NCBI GenBank assembly: GCA_963794155.1
Contig: CAWCCX010000008.1
Coordinates: 806,001 to 870,000, forward strand
Origin: Roseiarcus sp963794155
GTDB taxonomy: Bacteria > Pseudomonadota > Alphaproteobacteria > Rhizobiales > Beijerinckiaceae
DNA length: 64,000 bases
Reading direction: 5' to 3'
The notes under the pieces are model-generated. The model worked only from the letters and a program-made list of their open reading frames with translations. It had not been told where the DNA came from and did no database searches. The stretch's first letter is position 1; each line of letters begins with the position of its first letter. Below, in pieces: positions 19,325-29,665 of the stretch. Position numbers and translations under genes: made by a program.

Positions 19325-22300
19325 GGGCCCAACAGGTTGGCTGGCGGCGGATGGGGAAGCATCATGTCGGCGTGAATGAGAATTCGGAACGGCATGCGCA
19401 GCAGTGCATAGGCGGTCTGCGCGCTATCCTGTCCCCATCTGTTGTCTGCGTCCTCCGGATTGTTCGGATCGGATACGATGGCCGTTCGCTGCGGTTGGGT
19501 GTTCGGCGAAAGAAAGTCCGGCAGCGTGACGCTGTCGAGCACCATCCCGAACACCTGGGACGCCAGCCGCCACGGACTGTTCTTCACCAAGCCGCCGCGC
19601 GTGGTGTCGCCGAGATCGGGGAGCGTGAATATCCCCCCGCCGTTCGATTTGTTGACGCCGAAATTCGTCCAGGCGAGGTCGGCCCAGTGGGTGGTGGGAT
19701 TGCCGCTCTCCGTCGGCTCCAGCCCGAATCGCGGCTCGGATGGCTGCTGCTGGAAGACGAAAAAGAACCCCTGCGGCGACGCCGCCGTATCGCCGTAGGC
19801 GTCGGCGACGCTCAGATCGAACCCGAGGAACGTCATATCGTCCTTCAGGACGCCGCGGAAAATTGGATAGCGTTCGTCACTCGGGTCGAGGATGCGATGG
19901 TTGGGGTCGGCCTTCGAGGAGGCGTCTTTCTTCGCCTTGCCGGCAGAGACGATCGCATTGGGGTAGCGCTTGAGCAGTTCGCCCCTGATCAGCAGAATCA
20001 CGTTATTCGCGACAACGTCGGTGCGGTTGGGATGCGCGCCGAGCGCGGTGGAGGTGGGCCAAGTGTTGATCGGCGGCACGTCTTTGAGCAATTCGGCAAG
20101 CGCCGCGGGATCGGTCGGATCACTCGGCTTGCGCACGTAGGCGGCGACATCCCAGAATTGGCGGAAGCAGCTCCCGCGCTGGTCGGTCGGGTAGCCGTTC
20201 CATAGCAGCTGACGGCCCATCTCGTGATTGAGGCCGGTCATGTAGGCTTCGATGAATGCATGATTGGCGATAAGCAGGCCGAGCGAGTTCGCCGGCACCA
20301 GGTCGGCTCCGGGCAGCAGGTATTGCTCCGAGTAGTCGCGCAACGGAATGTACATCGGCTGCGGGAATGTCGGCGCCGCCATAATTGGTTCGAGTGGATC
20401 GAGTGGCTGCCACACAAGGCGTGGCGACAGCGTGATCAGCGATTGCATGCGACGCGGCACCGTCGCCACCGGATCGAGGCGCGTCATCAGCGCCGCCTGC
20501 AGTCGGAGCAGATCGAGCGCTGGCGCCGGTGGTGGATCGGGCGGCGAGAGATCGATGTAACTGAACAAGTCCGATGACGCGGCCCGGAACGCGACTGCCG
20601 CGGGCGTGTCCGGTCCGGACCCGGGCGCCGGCCCCGGCGCAGGCGCCGTCCCAGCCGGCAAAATCTGGAATCCCGACAATGACGGTATCGCGGCGACCGT
20701 GGCCGGCGTCATGCCCGCGATCGTCATCCCGGCGCCCGGCGTCGGGGCCGGTGGCGGCGGGATCGTGCCGGACCCCAGGAGGCTCGTCCAAATCAACGCC
20801 AGCAGGGCGACCCCGATGACGAGCACCGCCCCAGCCAGAAGCGGGCTGCCGATCACGCCGGCGATGACGACCGCAAGGATCAGCAGGATCACCATCGCCG
20901 CAAGCAGCAGGAAGCGGAGCCAATTGGGCAGGGGCGGCGTCGGGGCAGGGGGGGCCGGGCCGAATGCTTGCGCAGTCACCTGGTCGATGGAGACCAGGCC
21001 GTTCGGCGGCGTCACCGGCGGCGTGAAGGACAGCTCGCCGGAATTAACGCGCGTCAGTAACGCGGGGCGAGTCGCTGGGGACGCGCCTCGCCGGCGTCGC
21101 GGCCGCGTCAGTCGGCGAAATGTCGCCGATAGCATCCGCTCCGGCACGCGACTGGCGCGGATCGTCGCGAGGACGGTTGTTGGGCTCGCCAGCAGACGCG
21201 CATGCAAAGGCGCGGTGAGCGTCAGTAGACTGGTCGGCTGCGCAGCCGTCAGACGCACGCGCTGGATCTGCTGCAGAACCGCGCGGGCCAGTTGCGCCTG
21301 CTTGAGGGTCTGGTTCGCCTTGAGGACGCCCTCGACCTGCTGCCACGCGGACGCCATCAATTGCGTGCTCTCGGTCTGAACCACCTCGGAGCCCATGCCT
21401 GCCGCGGCGCGGTTGCGCGGATCCAGATTGAGATCGTTCACCCATCCGGGTGCCGTGCGATCCACCGACTGCACCGCGGCGAGCCAGCGTCCGTAAATCG
21501 GCGCGGCGATCACAGGGTCGTCCGGGTTGGGATTCGCGGGATCGTCGGTAGCAGCGGCCGGTACATTGACGAACGTCTGTACCGCGGTCTGGAAAGCGCT
21601 CTTCGCGGGATCGACCCAATCGGTCGGCGTCACGCTGACGCTGCCGAGCGCGCCCTGAAGACCGAGCGGCGTTCCGGCCGAGGGAATGCCGAGGCCCGGC
21701 TGCGACACATCCATCGGACGCTTCCCGACTGTGTCCGGCAGCACAGTCGGGGTCAACGCCCGCACCAGGGACTCGAAATCGCCCGCGTCGCTCGTGTGGA
21801 ACTGAAACTTATAATAGAAGGGCAGGCTGATGGGCGCTCTCGACTGCGGGGGCCAGGCCAGATTCGCCTGGGCGCCCGCCGGCGCCGTTTGCCCCATCCC
21901 GGCCTGGACCCCGACATCGAACGCCGGCACAAGGAACGCCGTGTAGCCCGTCTCGGGGTCGAGCCGGCGGGGACAGATCAGACGCGAGATCACCGCGCCC
22001 GGGTCGCTCGCGATCGCATCGGCGAGGGGCGCGTCGCCGCTGATCTGGGTGTGCGCCCAATTCCACGACTCGGTGAGATTTGGCAGTACGGAGGCCGAGT
22101 GCACCTGGATCACGGGAAGCGGATTGGGGGCTTGCGTCGGCGGGGTGAACTCGTCGTCCTTGAGAGCAATCAAGACCAGCCAGGGCCGAAGCCTGTCTCC
22201 CTTCGGCGCGGCCGGGGTGAAAAGCCAGGGAAAATCCGGCGCGTCGAACTCGATCCCGCATAGGTAACTCGGTTCGTAATTGACGGTGAACTCACGCGGC

Positions 22301-22536
22301 TCCGTGCGGATGATGTGCCGCGGATCAATGCCGACTACGTCGCCCGGCCCGTAGAGCTCAACGTTCACTTGCGCCGGCTGCGTAGCGGCGGTCGCGCCGT
22401 TCGCCGCGATCGTGACCTGCACGCCGAGGCTCGCGCGCGCGTTAAGCGCGCCGTTAGTGTCATGATTGTTCAGGCTCGCCTCGATGCCGCGGCGGGTCCA
22501 GGCGAGGAAATGATAGCGGCCGAGATCGGTGCTCAT
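19321..22536 (-). CDS. giant conserved protein with central membrane segments
   Basis: An intact 1071-residue protein. It starts MSTDLGRYHFLAWTRRGIEA; the ATG overlaps the DUF6603-gene stop (ATGA). Residues ~1-530 are soluble and Pro/Ala-rich. Residues ~532-588 contain two strongly hydrophobic helices (FLLLAAMVILLILAVVIAGV, then LVIGVALLALIWTSLL), followed by a proline-rich linker. The C-terminal ~400 residues hold GLNHEMGRQLLWNGYPTDQR and FRQFWDVAAYVRK, signatures I recall from conserved hypothetical giants in other bacteria. It has no signal peptide and no enzyme motif I can name. It is probably membrane-anchored and may tether the complex of operon products. It overlaps the next gene by 4 bases. 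Confidence 0.75.
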   Translation of the reverse strand: MSTDLGRYHFLAWTRRGIEASLNNHDTNGALNARASLGVQVTIAANGATAATQPAQVNVELYGPGDVVGIDPRHIIRTEPREFTVNYEPSYLCGIEFDAPDFPWLFTPAAPKGDRLRPWLVLIALKDDEFTPPTQAPNPLPVIQVHSASVLPNLTESWNWAHTQISGDAPLADAIASDPGAVISRLICPRRLDPETGYTAFLVPAFDVGVQAGMGQTAPAGAQANLAWPPQSRAPISLPFYYKFQFHTSDAGDFESLVRALTPTVLPDTVGKRPMDVSQPGLGIPSAGTPLGLQGALGSVSVTPTDWVDPAKSAFQTAVQTFVNVPAAATDDPANPNPDDPVIAAPIYGRWLAAVQSVDRTAPGWVNDLNLDPRNRAAAGMGSEVVQTESTQLMASAWQQVEGVLKANQTLKQAQLARAVLQQIQRVRLTAAQPTSLLTLTAPLHARLLASPTTVLATIRASRVPERMLSATFRRLTRPRRRRGASPATRPALLTRVNSGELSFTPPVTPPNGLVSIDQVTAQAFGPAPPAPTPPLPNWLRFLLLAAMVILLILAVVIAGVIGSPLLAGAVLVIGVALLALIWTSLLGSGTIPPPPAPTPGAGMTIAGMTPATVAAIPSLSGFQILPAGTAPAPGPAPGSGPDTPAAVAFRAASSDLFSYIDLSPPDPPPAPALDLLRLQAALMTRLDPVATVPRRMQSLITLSPRLVWQPLDPLEPIMAAPTFPQPMYIPLRDYSEQYLLPGADLVPANSLGLLIANHAFIEAYMTGLNHEMGRQLLWNGYPTDQRGSCFRQFWDVAAYVRKPSDPTDPAALAELLKDVPPINTWPTSTALGAHPNRTDVVANNVILLIRGELLKRYPNAIVSAGKAKKDASSKADPNHRILDPSDERYPIFRGVLKDDMTFLGFDLSVADAYGDTAASPQGFFFVFQQQPSEPRFGLEPTESGNPTTHWADLAWTNFGVNKSNGGGIFTLPDLGDTTRGGLVKNSPWRLASQVFGMVLDSVTLPDFLSPNTQPQRTAIVSDPNNPEDADNRWGQDSAQTAYALLRMPFRILIHADMMLPHPPPANLLGP

Positions 22537-25500
22537 GCCGCCGCCTCATAGACCGTCAGGATTTGCAGATTGCCGTTGTCGCCGGGATTGGCGGCGAGGT
22601 GGAGATTGAGCGCCGTGCGCGCCTGGAAGTAGGTGACGCCGGACGCGGACGAAACGTCCGACCGCACCGACAGGTCGTTGGCGCTGGCGACCACGTAGCT
22701 TGTTTCCAAAGTGGTGATTGCAGCTGTGGCCGGCCCGGCCCTGTATTTCCCAAGGCCGGTATTCTTCACCGGCGAAACATAGCCAGCGCCCTGACGCGAT
22801 AGCGCAACGCAGATCTCGGCGGCCATCAGGTAAGGACCGGTCGAGCGCGAGTAGCTCATTGGGGCATCGATGTATTTCTCTTCGTAGACGACCGTGCGCG
22901 CCGAATTCTTTCCGGAGTCGACGGCGTCCGAACCGATCGTCACGCCCGCGTCGCATTGTACGAAGCTCGGAAGGCTCAGCTTGTCGGCATCGCTCAAAGC
23001 GTTGAATTGGCCCGGCGCGAAGTACTCCGGGAAGGTCTGCCGGCTCGCTTCGTGGCCGTTGATCTGAACGTCGCTGATCGCAAACAGGTTGCCGTCGGAG
23101 GGAGTTGCGTTGCCGTAGCGGCTAATCGTCATGTCCAGGGGTACGACGTTCTCCCGGACGCTCAACACGCCCATTGGGTAGACCAGCAGCGTCGGGTCGG
23201 CCGGATTGGGTGCGCTGAGCGACACTGCCGGCGTCATGCCGGCTGGCAGCGCTGCGCTCCAGTTGCCTGGCGACTGCAGCGCGCTCACGAGATCGGGCAA
23301 CACCGGCTTTTGCGGGATTGTCACCGGCGTGCTGTCGCCCCAGGTCAAATTGAGCGAGGCGCTCACCGTCCAGAACAAAATGCTGATCGACGCCGTGCCG
23401 TTGAAATTCCATGGGGTGGGACCGGAGAAGGACCCACTAACGCTCAATGACAGCAGGTTCACTCCTTCGAACGAAACGGAGAAGGAGGCGTCGAAATCGA
23501 ACTCGAACGAGAACGGCGAAAAGATGATGAGTACGTCGAAACCGAGATAGCCCTGAACGGAGAAGCCTGCCGCCGACGCGTACGCCTGCACATTGGCGCC
23601 GAATTGCAGCGAATTCGACGTGACCGCAAAGTAGCTATTGGCGCTGATGCGCGGGTTGTCGCCGACGCCGATGCTGACGGAGCACCGCTGCAGCTGCGGA
23701 ACGTCGAGGCCCGCCGTATTGAAGTGGGGATTGAAGCCGCCGACGGAGTAGATGAAATTCGGATCGCTTCCCCAACCGATGCGGAAAAAGAGGCTCCCGG
23801 CCATCGAGTAGATGAGCACGGACGAATCGTAGAGATCGCCTTCGACTTGGAGCGTCTTGGCGCCGAAATCCAACGTGCCGAGCACGTCGATGTGCAGCTG
23901 GATGAGCGGCGCATCGGCGTCTGGCAGGGCGACGTCGACCAGTCCGAGCAGCACGATGACGACCGGCTGGGGGAGCTCGAGGATGACGCCGATCTCCAGC
24001 GTGATCAGCGTCGGCGTTCCCCATCCGATTTCCATCATCGGTCCGAACACGTAGCTGTTCTTGGCGACGGGAAAGAAATTGCGGATGTTGCTGATGATCT
24101 CCGGCGCGTTGGCGACCGGGTCCGGCGGGAAGAGGATCGAATTTAGCGAGTGGGCGACGAATCCAGCTTGCAACGCCGTCGTGTCGATGGTGCGGTTGAC
24201 GCCCCCGAGGCCGCCGACGCCGTTCAGCGTGAAGCCGAAGCCGAGCTGGATCGGCGGCAGTTCGAAGGTGATGATGAGAATGAACGAAAAGCCAGACGAG
24301 CCGTCGGGCATGATCGTGTCGATGACGCCGATGACCTTGACCTGCACGACGTCCATGATCGAGACGTCAAGGACGCCTGCATATTGGCCCTTGCCCGGAT
24401 CGAAGGAGATATACCCGCCGCCGGCGGCAGGCCCGGCGTCGATCTCGAGTCCGAGGCCATCCGGCGGCTTGAACGCCAGTTCGAGGTCCGCGGGGCCGAG
24501 GTTGCCGCCGCCCTGGGGGAAACTCAGGGTTCCTAACAGCCCGACCCGGTCGACGGAGGCCTGTATCGGCCCGAGCACAACTCCCAGCGCCGCCGAAAGC
24601 TCGAGCGTGAGGTCGCCGCCGCTGATGCCGCCGATGACGTAGACTGTGTCGAACGTCACTGGGCCGAGCTCGAGATGCAGCGGCAGATCGATCTCGATCT
24701 GCGCGCCGCCTGTGACGTGCAAGCCGGTCTCGGGCGCCCAGGTCGCCGCCAGGTCGAACGACGCCTGGATCGGTGTTCCCGACGTCACATCGGCGAGAAA
24801 GCCGTCGGCTTGCGACATGTCGATGAACAATTGGCCGCTTTTGACCTGGAAGCCGATTTCAGGCGAGAGCGCGCCTCCGCCCGTGCCAAGGCTGGCGTTC
24901 AGTCCGACGCTGCCGCCGATGCTGCTCGCCTGGAGCCGCGAGCCGCCCGTAACCCCTAGGATCACGACAGGGTCCGCGCCGGACGTTGGCGCCTGCAGGC
25001 CCAATTGCAGGTCGACATCGAAGGAGCCGGTTGGCGGCAGAACACTCACCGTGAAAGGCGGGCGTAGCGTGACGCCAACGCCCGCCGCGTAACTGACCTG
25101 GGCATGTATCGTTGCTTGCCAGAGAGTCGAGATCGGGATGGTCTGGTCAAAGGTTTCGTTGCCCGGAAGGCTTACGTCCGCTTTCATGCCCGGAGGTGTC
25201 GTGGAGTTGTCGGCTTGCAGATTGAAGATGAATGCCTCAAGCACCGGCGGCTGACCCGCGGTGGTGTAAATTTCCGCCGGCACGCCAAGGGATTCAAACA
25301 GCGCCTGCACCTTCGGCAAGAGCGCGGCGCCATCGAACGCGCTGCTGCCCCAGCCGAAGGTTTGCTGAAAATAGTCGCCGGGACTGCTGAACAGCTGAGT
25401 GATGCGGTCGAAGTAGAACCGGCGCGGCGTGACGGTTTCCGGCGCACGGGACACTTCCAGCGCAGGGGATGGCGTGAATTCCCGGTCGATGAGACCCAAC

Positions 25501-25961
25501 ATATCGAGTGTGGTCGCCAACGATGGTGTCTGATCGGTCAGGTAGCCGACCAGCATGTATTCCAGAGTTCGGGCCGCCATCGTGGGCGCGAACGCCTGCA
25601 ACCGCGCCTTGTCGGCTGCGCTAAGCCCGTTGGCGGCCTGATTCAGGGCGTCGCCGGCGTCCTCGAGCGAGGATATGAGTTTGCCGATGCTGGTGATCAA
25701 GGTCGCGCCGGTCGAGACGATAGATGCAGTATTGCCGCCGCCGATCGCGGAACTGAGAGCCGTGATGTCGCCGTCCAGGGAGCCCGCGGCGGCGGAGGCG
25801 GCCGACAGCTGGCTGAGCAGCGTCGCATCGCCGGCGATCTCGCGCGGAAACTCGGCGCCCAGACTGAAGAAGAAGTCGGGGCCCAGAAGGGATTCGAGCG
25901 GCTGCAGCAGCTTGCCGACCTGCAGGACAAGCGTCTCGAGCGTGCCGGAGGAGCTAGCCAT
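22533..25961 (-). CDS. DUF6603-like beta-rich giant protein
   Basis: An intact 1142-residue protein. The N-terminal ~150 residues are helical (LETLVLQVGKLLQPLESLLG). The long remainder is rich in short beta-strand repeats of alternating hydrophobic and Gly/Asp residues (GFGFTLNGVGGLGGVNRTI, FGPMMEIGWGTPTLITLEIG, LQFGANVQAYASAAGFSVQG). These match what I know of the DUF6603 family; I am fairly but not fully sure of that number. There is no signal peptide. The start is 2 bases after the protease stop, so the genes are co-translated. Its function is unknown. The extended beta architecture suggests a structural, barrel- or solenoid-like component. Confidence 0.75.
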   Translation of the reverse strand: MASSSGTLETLVLQVGKLLQPLESLLGPDFFFSLGAEFPREIAGDATLLSQLSAASAAAGSLDGDITALSSAIGGGNTASIVSTGATLITSIGKLISSLEDAGDALNQAANGLSAADKARLQAFAPTMAARTLEYMLVGYLTDQTPSLATTLDMLGLIDREFTPSPALEVSRAPETVTPRRFYFDRITQLFSSPGDYFQQTFGWGSSAFDGAALLPKVQALFESLGVPAEIYTTAGQPPVLEAFIFNLQADNSTTPPGMKADVSLPGNETFDQTIPISTLWQATIHAQVSYAAGVGVTLRPPFTVSVLPPTGSFDVDLQLGLQAPTSGADPVVILGVTGGSRLQASSIGGSVGLNASLGTGGGALSPEIGFQVKSGQLFIDMSQADGFLADVTSGTPIQASFDLAATWAPETGLHVTGGAQIEIDLPLHLELGPVTFDTVYVIGGISGGDLTLELSAALGVVLGPIQASVDRVGLLGTLSFPQGGGNLGPADLELAFKPPDGLGLEIDAGPAAGGGYISFDPGKGQYAGVLDVSIMDVVQVKVIGVIDTIMPDGSSGFSFILIITFELPPIQLGFGFTLNGVGGLGGVNRTIDTTALQAGFVAHSLNSILFPPDPVANAPEIISNIRNFFPVAKNSYVFGPMMEIGWGTPTLITLEIGVILELPQPVVIVLLGLVDVALPDADAPLIQLHIDVLGTLDFGAKTLQVEGDLYDSSVLIYSMAGSLFFRIGWGSDPNFIYSVGGFNPHFNTAGLDVPQLQRCSVSIGVGDNPRISANSYFAVTSNSLQFGANVQAYASAAGFSVQGYLGFDVLIIFSPFSFEFDFDASFSVSFEGVNLLSLSVSGSFSGPTPWNFNGTASISILFWTVSASLNLTWGDSTPVTIPQKPVLPDLVSALQSPGNWSAALPAGMTPAVSLSAPNPADPTLLVYPMGVLSVRENVVPLDMTISRYGNATPSDGNLFAISDVQINGHEASRQTFPEYFAPGQFNALSDADKLSLPSFVQCDAGVTIGSDAVDSGKNSARTVVYEEKYIDAPMSYSRSTGPYLMAAEICVALSRQGAGYVSPVKNTGLGKYRAGPATAAITTLETSYVVASANDLSVRSDVSSASGVTYFQARTALNLHLAANPGDNGNLQILTVYEAAA

Positions 25962-25963
25962 CG

Positions 25964-28548
25964 CTATGCCATCGCGGGCAACGGGTCGACGCCGGCGAAC
26001 GCCTCTCTATTCCCCGCCGCCTGGATCAAGTCGGAGAGGCCCATGCCTTCCTTCAGGACCGAGAGTTGGGGCAGGTAGGTTTGCAGATCACGCCGCAACG
26101 GTGCCGAAGCGTAGCGCCGTAGGACGCGCGCGAACCGGTCCGTCGCTTGGTGGAGAGTGAGATCATCCAGCCGCATCGGCAAAGGAAGCGCCGGCGAGTG
26201 CGCGGCGCGCAGCGACAGTCGCACCCAAACCGGACCTTTGCACCGGCGCCACACCGTGGCCACCCGCCGGTTGGTGTTGATCAAACTCCAGACCTCCGTT
26301 GCATGCTGCTCGAACAGTTTAGAAAATTCCGCGCCGCGCTCGGTCGCCAGAAGCTCGTCGCGCAGGACGAGAACCGGGTCGGCGTGCGGCAGGGCTTCGG
26401 GAACGATCGACGGGTCGGCAGCCTCCGCGAACACTGGCGGATTCACGGCCTCGACTGCGGTCGAGGTCATCGTCTCATCGGCATCAACCCGGCCCGCGCC
26501 CCAACCCAAGTCGTCGTTGGGGGATGTGTCGCTCGGCTTAGGCGCGGCGTTGGCGGTCAGCGCCTTGGTGATTTCGTCGTGCTTGAGATTAGGGTCCCTG
26601 TGCAGCATCAACGCGATGACGCCTGCGATATGCGGCGCCGCCATGCTCGTGCCTCCCTTGTCGACATAGGCTTCACAACACGAGCAGCAGCAGATGAAGC
26701 AATCGGGATCGTTGGCGATGGTGCTCGAATGGGCGGACGTAATGCTGTCTCCCGGCGCGCAGAGCTCGGGTTTGGTGCGTGCGTCCAGAGTTGGTCCGCG
26801 GGCCGAGAAATCGGAGAGGTCGCCCCCAACCTTGCACGAACCCACGGCGAGCGTTTCATGGCCAGTGGCGTACTCAACCAGGGTCGAGCGGGATGTGATG
26901 TTGGAGAGGAAATTGGGCGATTTACGATCGTGCGAACTGCCGTAGAGGCAATAAGCGTCGATCGTGGTCGCCGCGTTGGTGCTCGAACGCAGCTCGAGCT
27001 TCCAGGTTCCGGCGGTCAGCGCATTGTAAGTCGGGGGCGGTCCCGCGCTTGCCTGGGTGGAACTGATCGAAACGGTGATGCGGTTGGCGGCGTTCTTGAT
27101 GGTGACCATGCCGTTGGGGCCATTGGCAGTGCTGCTGCTGCCATTCGCCCCCGCGGATACCCAGGCGACGACGCCCGCGGCGCCCGCCACGGGAGACGTC
27201 ACTTGCGCCTGGAGGTTGGACCCGGAATACATCACCATGAGAGTACGCGAGCCGTTCGCCGTATCCTTGTTGTAGATGGTGAAGGTCAGGGCCAACGGCG
27301 TCGCCGAACTCGCAGGGACCGTAGCGCTCGCGTGAAAGTTCTCGTTGGCGTCATTTCCGGCCGCAAAGACGATTGCCCGTCCTTGGGAGTTGGCGTTCAG
27401 CAGCGCATCGAAATCCTGGCAGGCGGCCGAACTGCCATCCATGAATTCGGTGAGAAGGCCTAGACTGAGGTTTATGACCGCGGGCTTACTTTTTTTTCTG
27501 GCGAAGTCCAGGATGTAGCGGATAGCATCCGCCGTAAAGCCGTTAGTGGTGGAAGGGCGAGGCAGCGCGCCGTCGGATTTCGATAGCCCGAACAATCGCA
27601 CCATGACGATATCGGCCTCGGGCGCGACGCCGACGTACTGGTACTGGAGGAGGCAGCCGCCCCTTTCGAGCCGTTGCCCGCCGCGATGCCGGCGACGTGC
27701 GTGCCGTGTCCATCGTTGTCGATGTGCCGCACCTTGACCGCGGGGTTGCTGCTGTTCAGGGTAGCGTTGATCTGCCCATCGTCGTACACCACGCCATACC
27801 CAAGCGGCGTGGGATGTATGACCGAGACAAGATTCGGGTCGGTAATTGGACCCGGCACGGTTTCACCACCCTGCGCGGTCAGAGTCTGGTCCCAGATCGC
27901 GAGGATGCGTGTGTCGTCGGCTTTGCGGAAGTTTGGGTGCGTGATGTCGATGCCGGTGTCGATGACGCCGACAATCACGCCGCGGCCGGTGTAACCGTTG
28001 AAATCGTCGCCGGAGCGACCCCACACCTGATTGGCCTTGATGTCCGGTATGCTGTCGTTGAGATGCGGATGGGGATGCCGCTGCCGCTCAATCGACACCA
28101 CTTGCGGCAGGGCGGCGAGCGCCTGCAGGCCTGTCAGAGTGGTAGCGCCATAAGCGACCCGGGCGCTCGCGCTGCCGACTTGGAGTCCCGCCTTTTCCAG
28201 CGTCATGATGTCGCCGCTGAATACGACCGACACGGGTATCAATTCGTCAGGGGCTACATCCAATCGAGCGGCTGACGGGTCTCGGTCAAAGATCTCCTTC
28301 CTGACGAGCAGCAGTTCGAGTTCCGCGTCCAACGTGGCCATGAATTCCCCAGTCAGGGTCTGGCAATCGTCCAGGCGCTCAAAATGCGAGTGCCTCTGTG
28401 TTTTGGCGGTCGCAGCTCGGATCAACGGCTTGGCCGCCGCCCGAAGCGCAGATCGAAAATCGCCCTCATCCGAGCAGTGCTTTTTGCCCTGGAAACTGTG
28501 TTTGTGAGCGCTTCGAACATCGAAGCACGAGGCGCGGCAAAGAGGCAA
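25964..28548 (-). pseudogene. S8 (subtilisin-like) serine protease, one frameshift
   Basis: First gene of the operon. The catalytic Asp is in GVIVGVIDTGIDITHP, the His in HIDNDGHGTHVAGIAAG, and the Ser in VDKGGTSMAAPHIAGVIALM; oxyanion Asn is in VFAAGNDAN. The frame breaks near 27640-27660 between the His box (the frame ending 27472) and the frame from 27604, so the protein as written is interrupted. Joined length is ~850 residues, long for the family because of an inserted beta-rich domain (about 27380-26950) and a ~190-residue C-terminal extension. Residues before ATG 28341 (RLDDCQTLTGEF) look protein-like, so the true start may be TTG 28548; uncertain. No signal peptide is seen, which suggests an intracellular or type-independent role. 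A cysteine cluster (CFICCCSCC) just before the Ser box is unusual. Confidence 0.75.
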
Positions 28549-28854
28549 GGACTTTCATTGAACGCTGTGGACAGAGAACTCCGCGCGTCGGGGCCTTTTG
28601 ACATCACCCTCCATCACCCTCGACTCTGACGATAAATCCGCGTTTGGCAAGGCGCACGTCTGGCTTCAGGCGACGCGCCGGGGAACACCGTGAAGTTCGG
28701 CCCCGAAAACATTGCTGAGTTTTTGCAAGAGAACCTGACGCCACCAGTCTAGCCTTCAGCGGATGTTTTCGGCGCTGGCCGAACGCAACAAATCGCACGC
28801 AGCCGGTTGACGCTGTTAGACCCGTTTTCAGTCAAGCGCATTGGAGAGACGCGA

Positions 28855-29340
28855 ATGGTATACAATCGAAAGCGTTCGATAGCCATTCACCGTCGTGATC
28901 ATTGGTTGTGCCGCTGGTGCAGACGTCCGGTAATTTTTGCACCGGCCATGAGGTTGATCGAGCTGGAAATGCGCGCAGCCGCTCCTGACCTATCCGTTAC
29001 ATATTTTCAGGGCGGTTGGTCGCGCAGCCATGCGCCGCTCCTCGACGAACTCGGGGCGGTTGTTGACCATGTCAAAGCGCGTACGGCGGGCGGCCCGGAC
29101 AGCGACGAAAACCTCGCAACCGCGTGCAACAAGTGTAATGGTCGAAAGGGCGCGGCTGCGTTGGATGAGTTTGGCTAACGCCCGAAGCCAAAGCCGATCA
29201 AAGGAAAATACGGCGAGCCCAAAGATTGGGATGGCTTCTCATCGCTATTTGTAGCGCTTGCCCGACGCTACTCGACGGAACTCACGGCAATTGAGAGCGA
29301 TTGGCTACGCGCCCTCCTCTCTGACGACATCGCTCAATAG
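28855..29340 (+). pseudogene. HNH endonuclease with internal stop
   Basis: The ATG at 28855 has a GGAGA ribosome site. Seen: CRWC zinc pair, then ELGAVVDHVKARTAGGPDSD, the HNH core (His in VVDHV, Asn in ENLATACNKC), and a second Cys pair ACNKCNGRKG. Translation stops at TAA 29176-29178 after 107 residues. The same frame remains coding beyond it (KPKPIKGKYGEPKDWDG, SSLFVALARR, DWLRALLSDDI) to TAG at 29340, which matches the usual C-terminal extension of this family. The internal stop is therefore probably a mutation, though the HNH core itself is complete. It acts on DNA. It lies alone between the giant operon and the ISL3 fragment. Confidence 0.75.
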
Positions 29341-29665
29341 CGGTTCCATCTTGAAGTCGAGCCGAGACCTACAGCCAACGTCGTTTTGCGGCCGGTGAAG
29401 GGCTGACTGCGCCGGGGCCGCACCGACGCCTTCCGCGCTTCCCGGGGCCCTCTCTCCCCCAAGATGCGCCGACGGCCTTCAGCGGCCTTCTGTAGCCCGG
29501 CTTGTGGTGCTCCCAGCGATCAATTGCTCTTGGGCCTCCGATCCCGCGCAAGTCGCTGAGCCTCGCGTCGGCGCGGACGTGAAGATCACCGAATATCCGC
29601 TCATTCAGCGCCTCCGCATTTTGCTCAACGCCAGCGAGAGCTTTCCGAACATTCTCACCTATGCT
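29341..29665. other. 325-bp gap, no clear gene
   Basis: A minus-strand frame reads GENVRKALAGVEQNAEALNE, with a coiled-coil look, but has neither a start near a ribosome site nor known relatives that I recall. It ends at the ISL3 end. It may be the tail of a deleted gene. Confidence 0.35.

Noticed and set aside
26147..27463. 438-residue plus-strand ORF across the protease gene
   Set aside because: Antisense shadow; the minus-strand frame has the full set of subtilase motifs.
13090..28548. Giant operon as a phage tail or contractile injection cluster
   Set aside because: No sheath, tube, baseplate or AAA+ ATPase signatures are present; the large proteins do not match those families as far as I can see.
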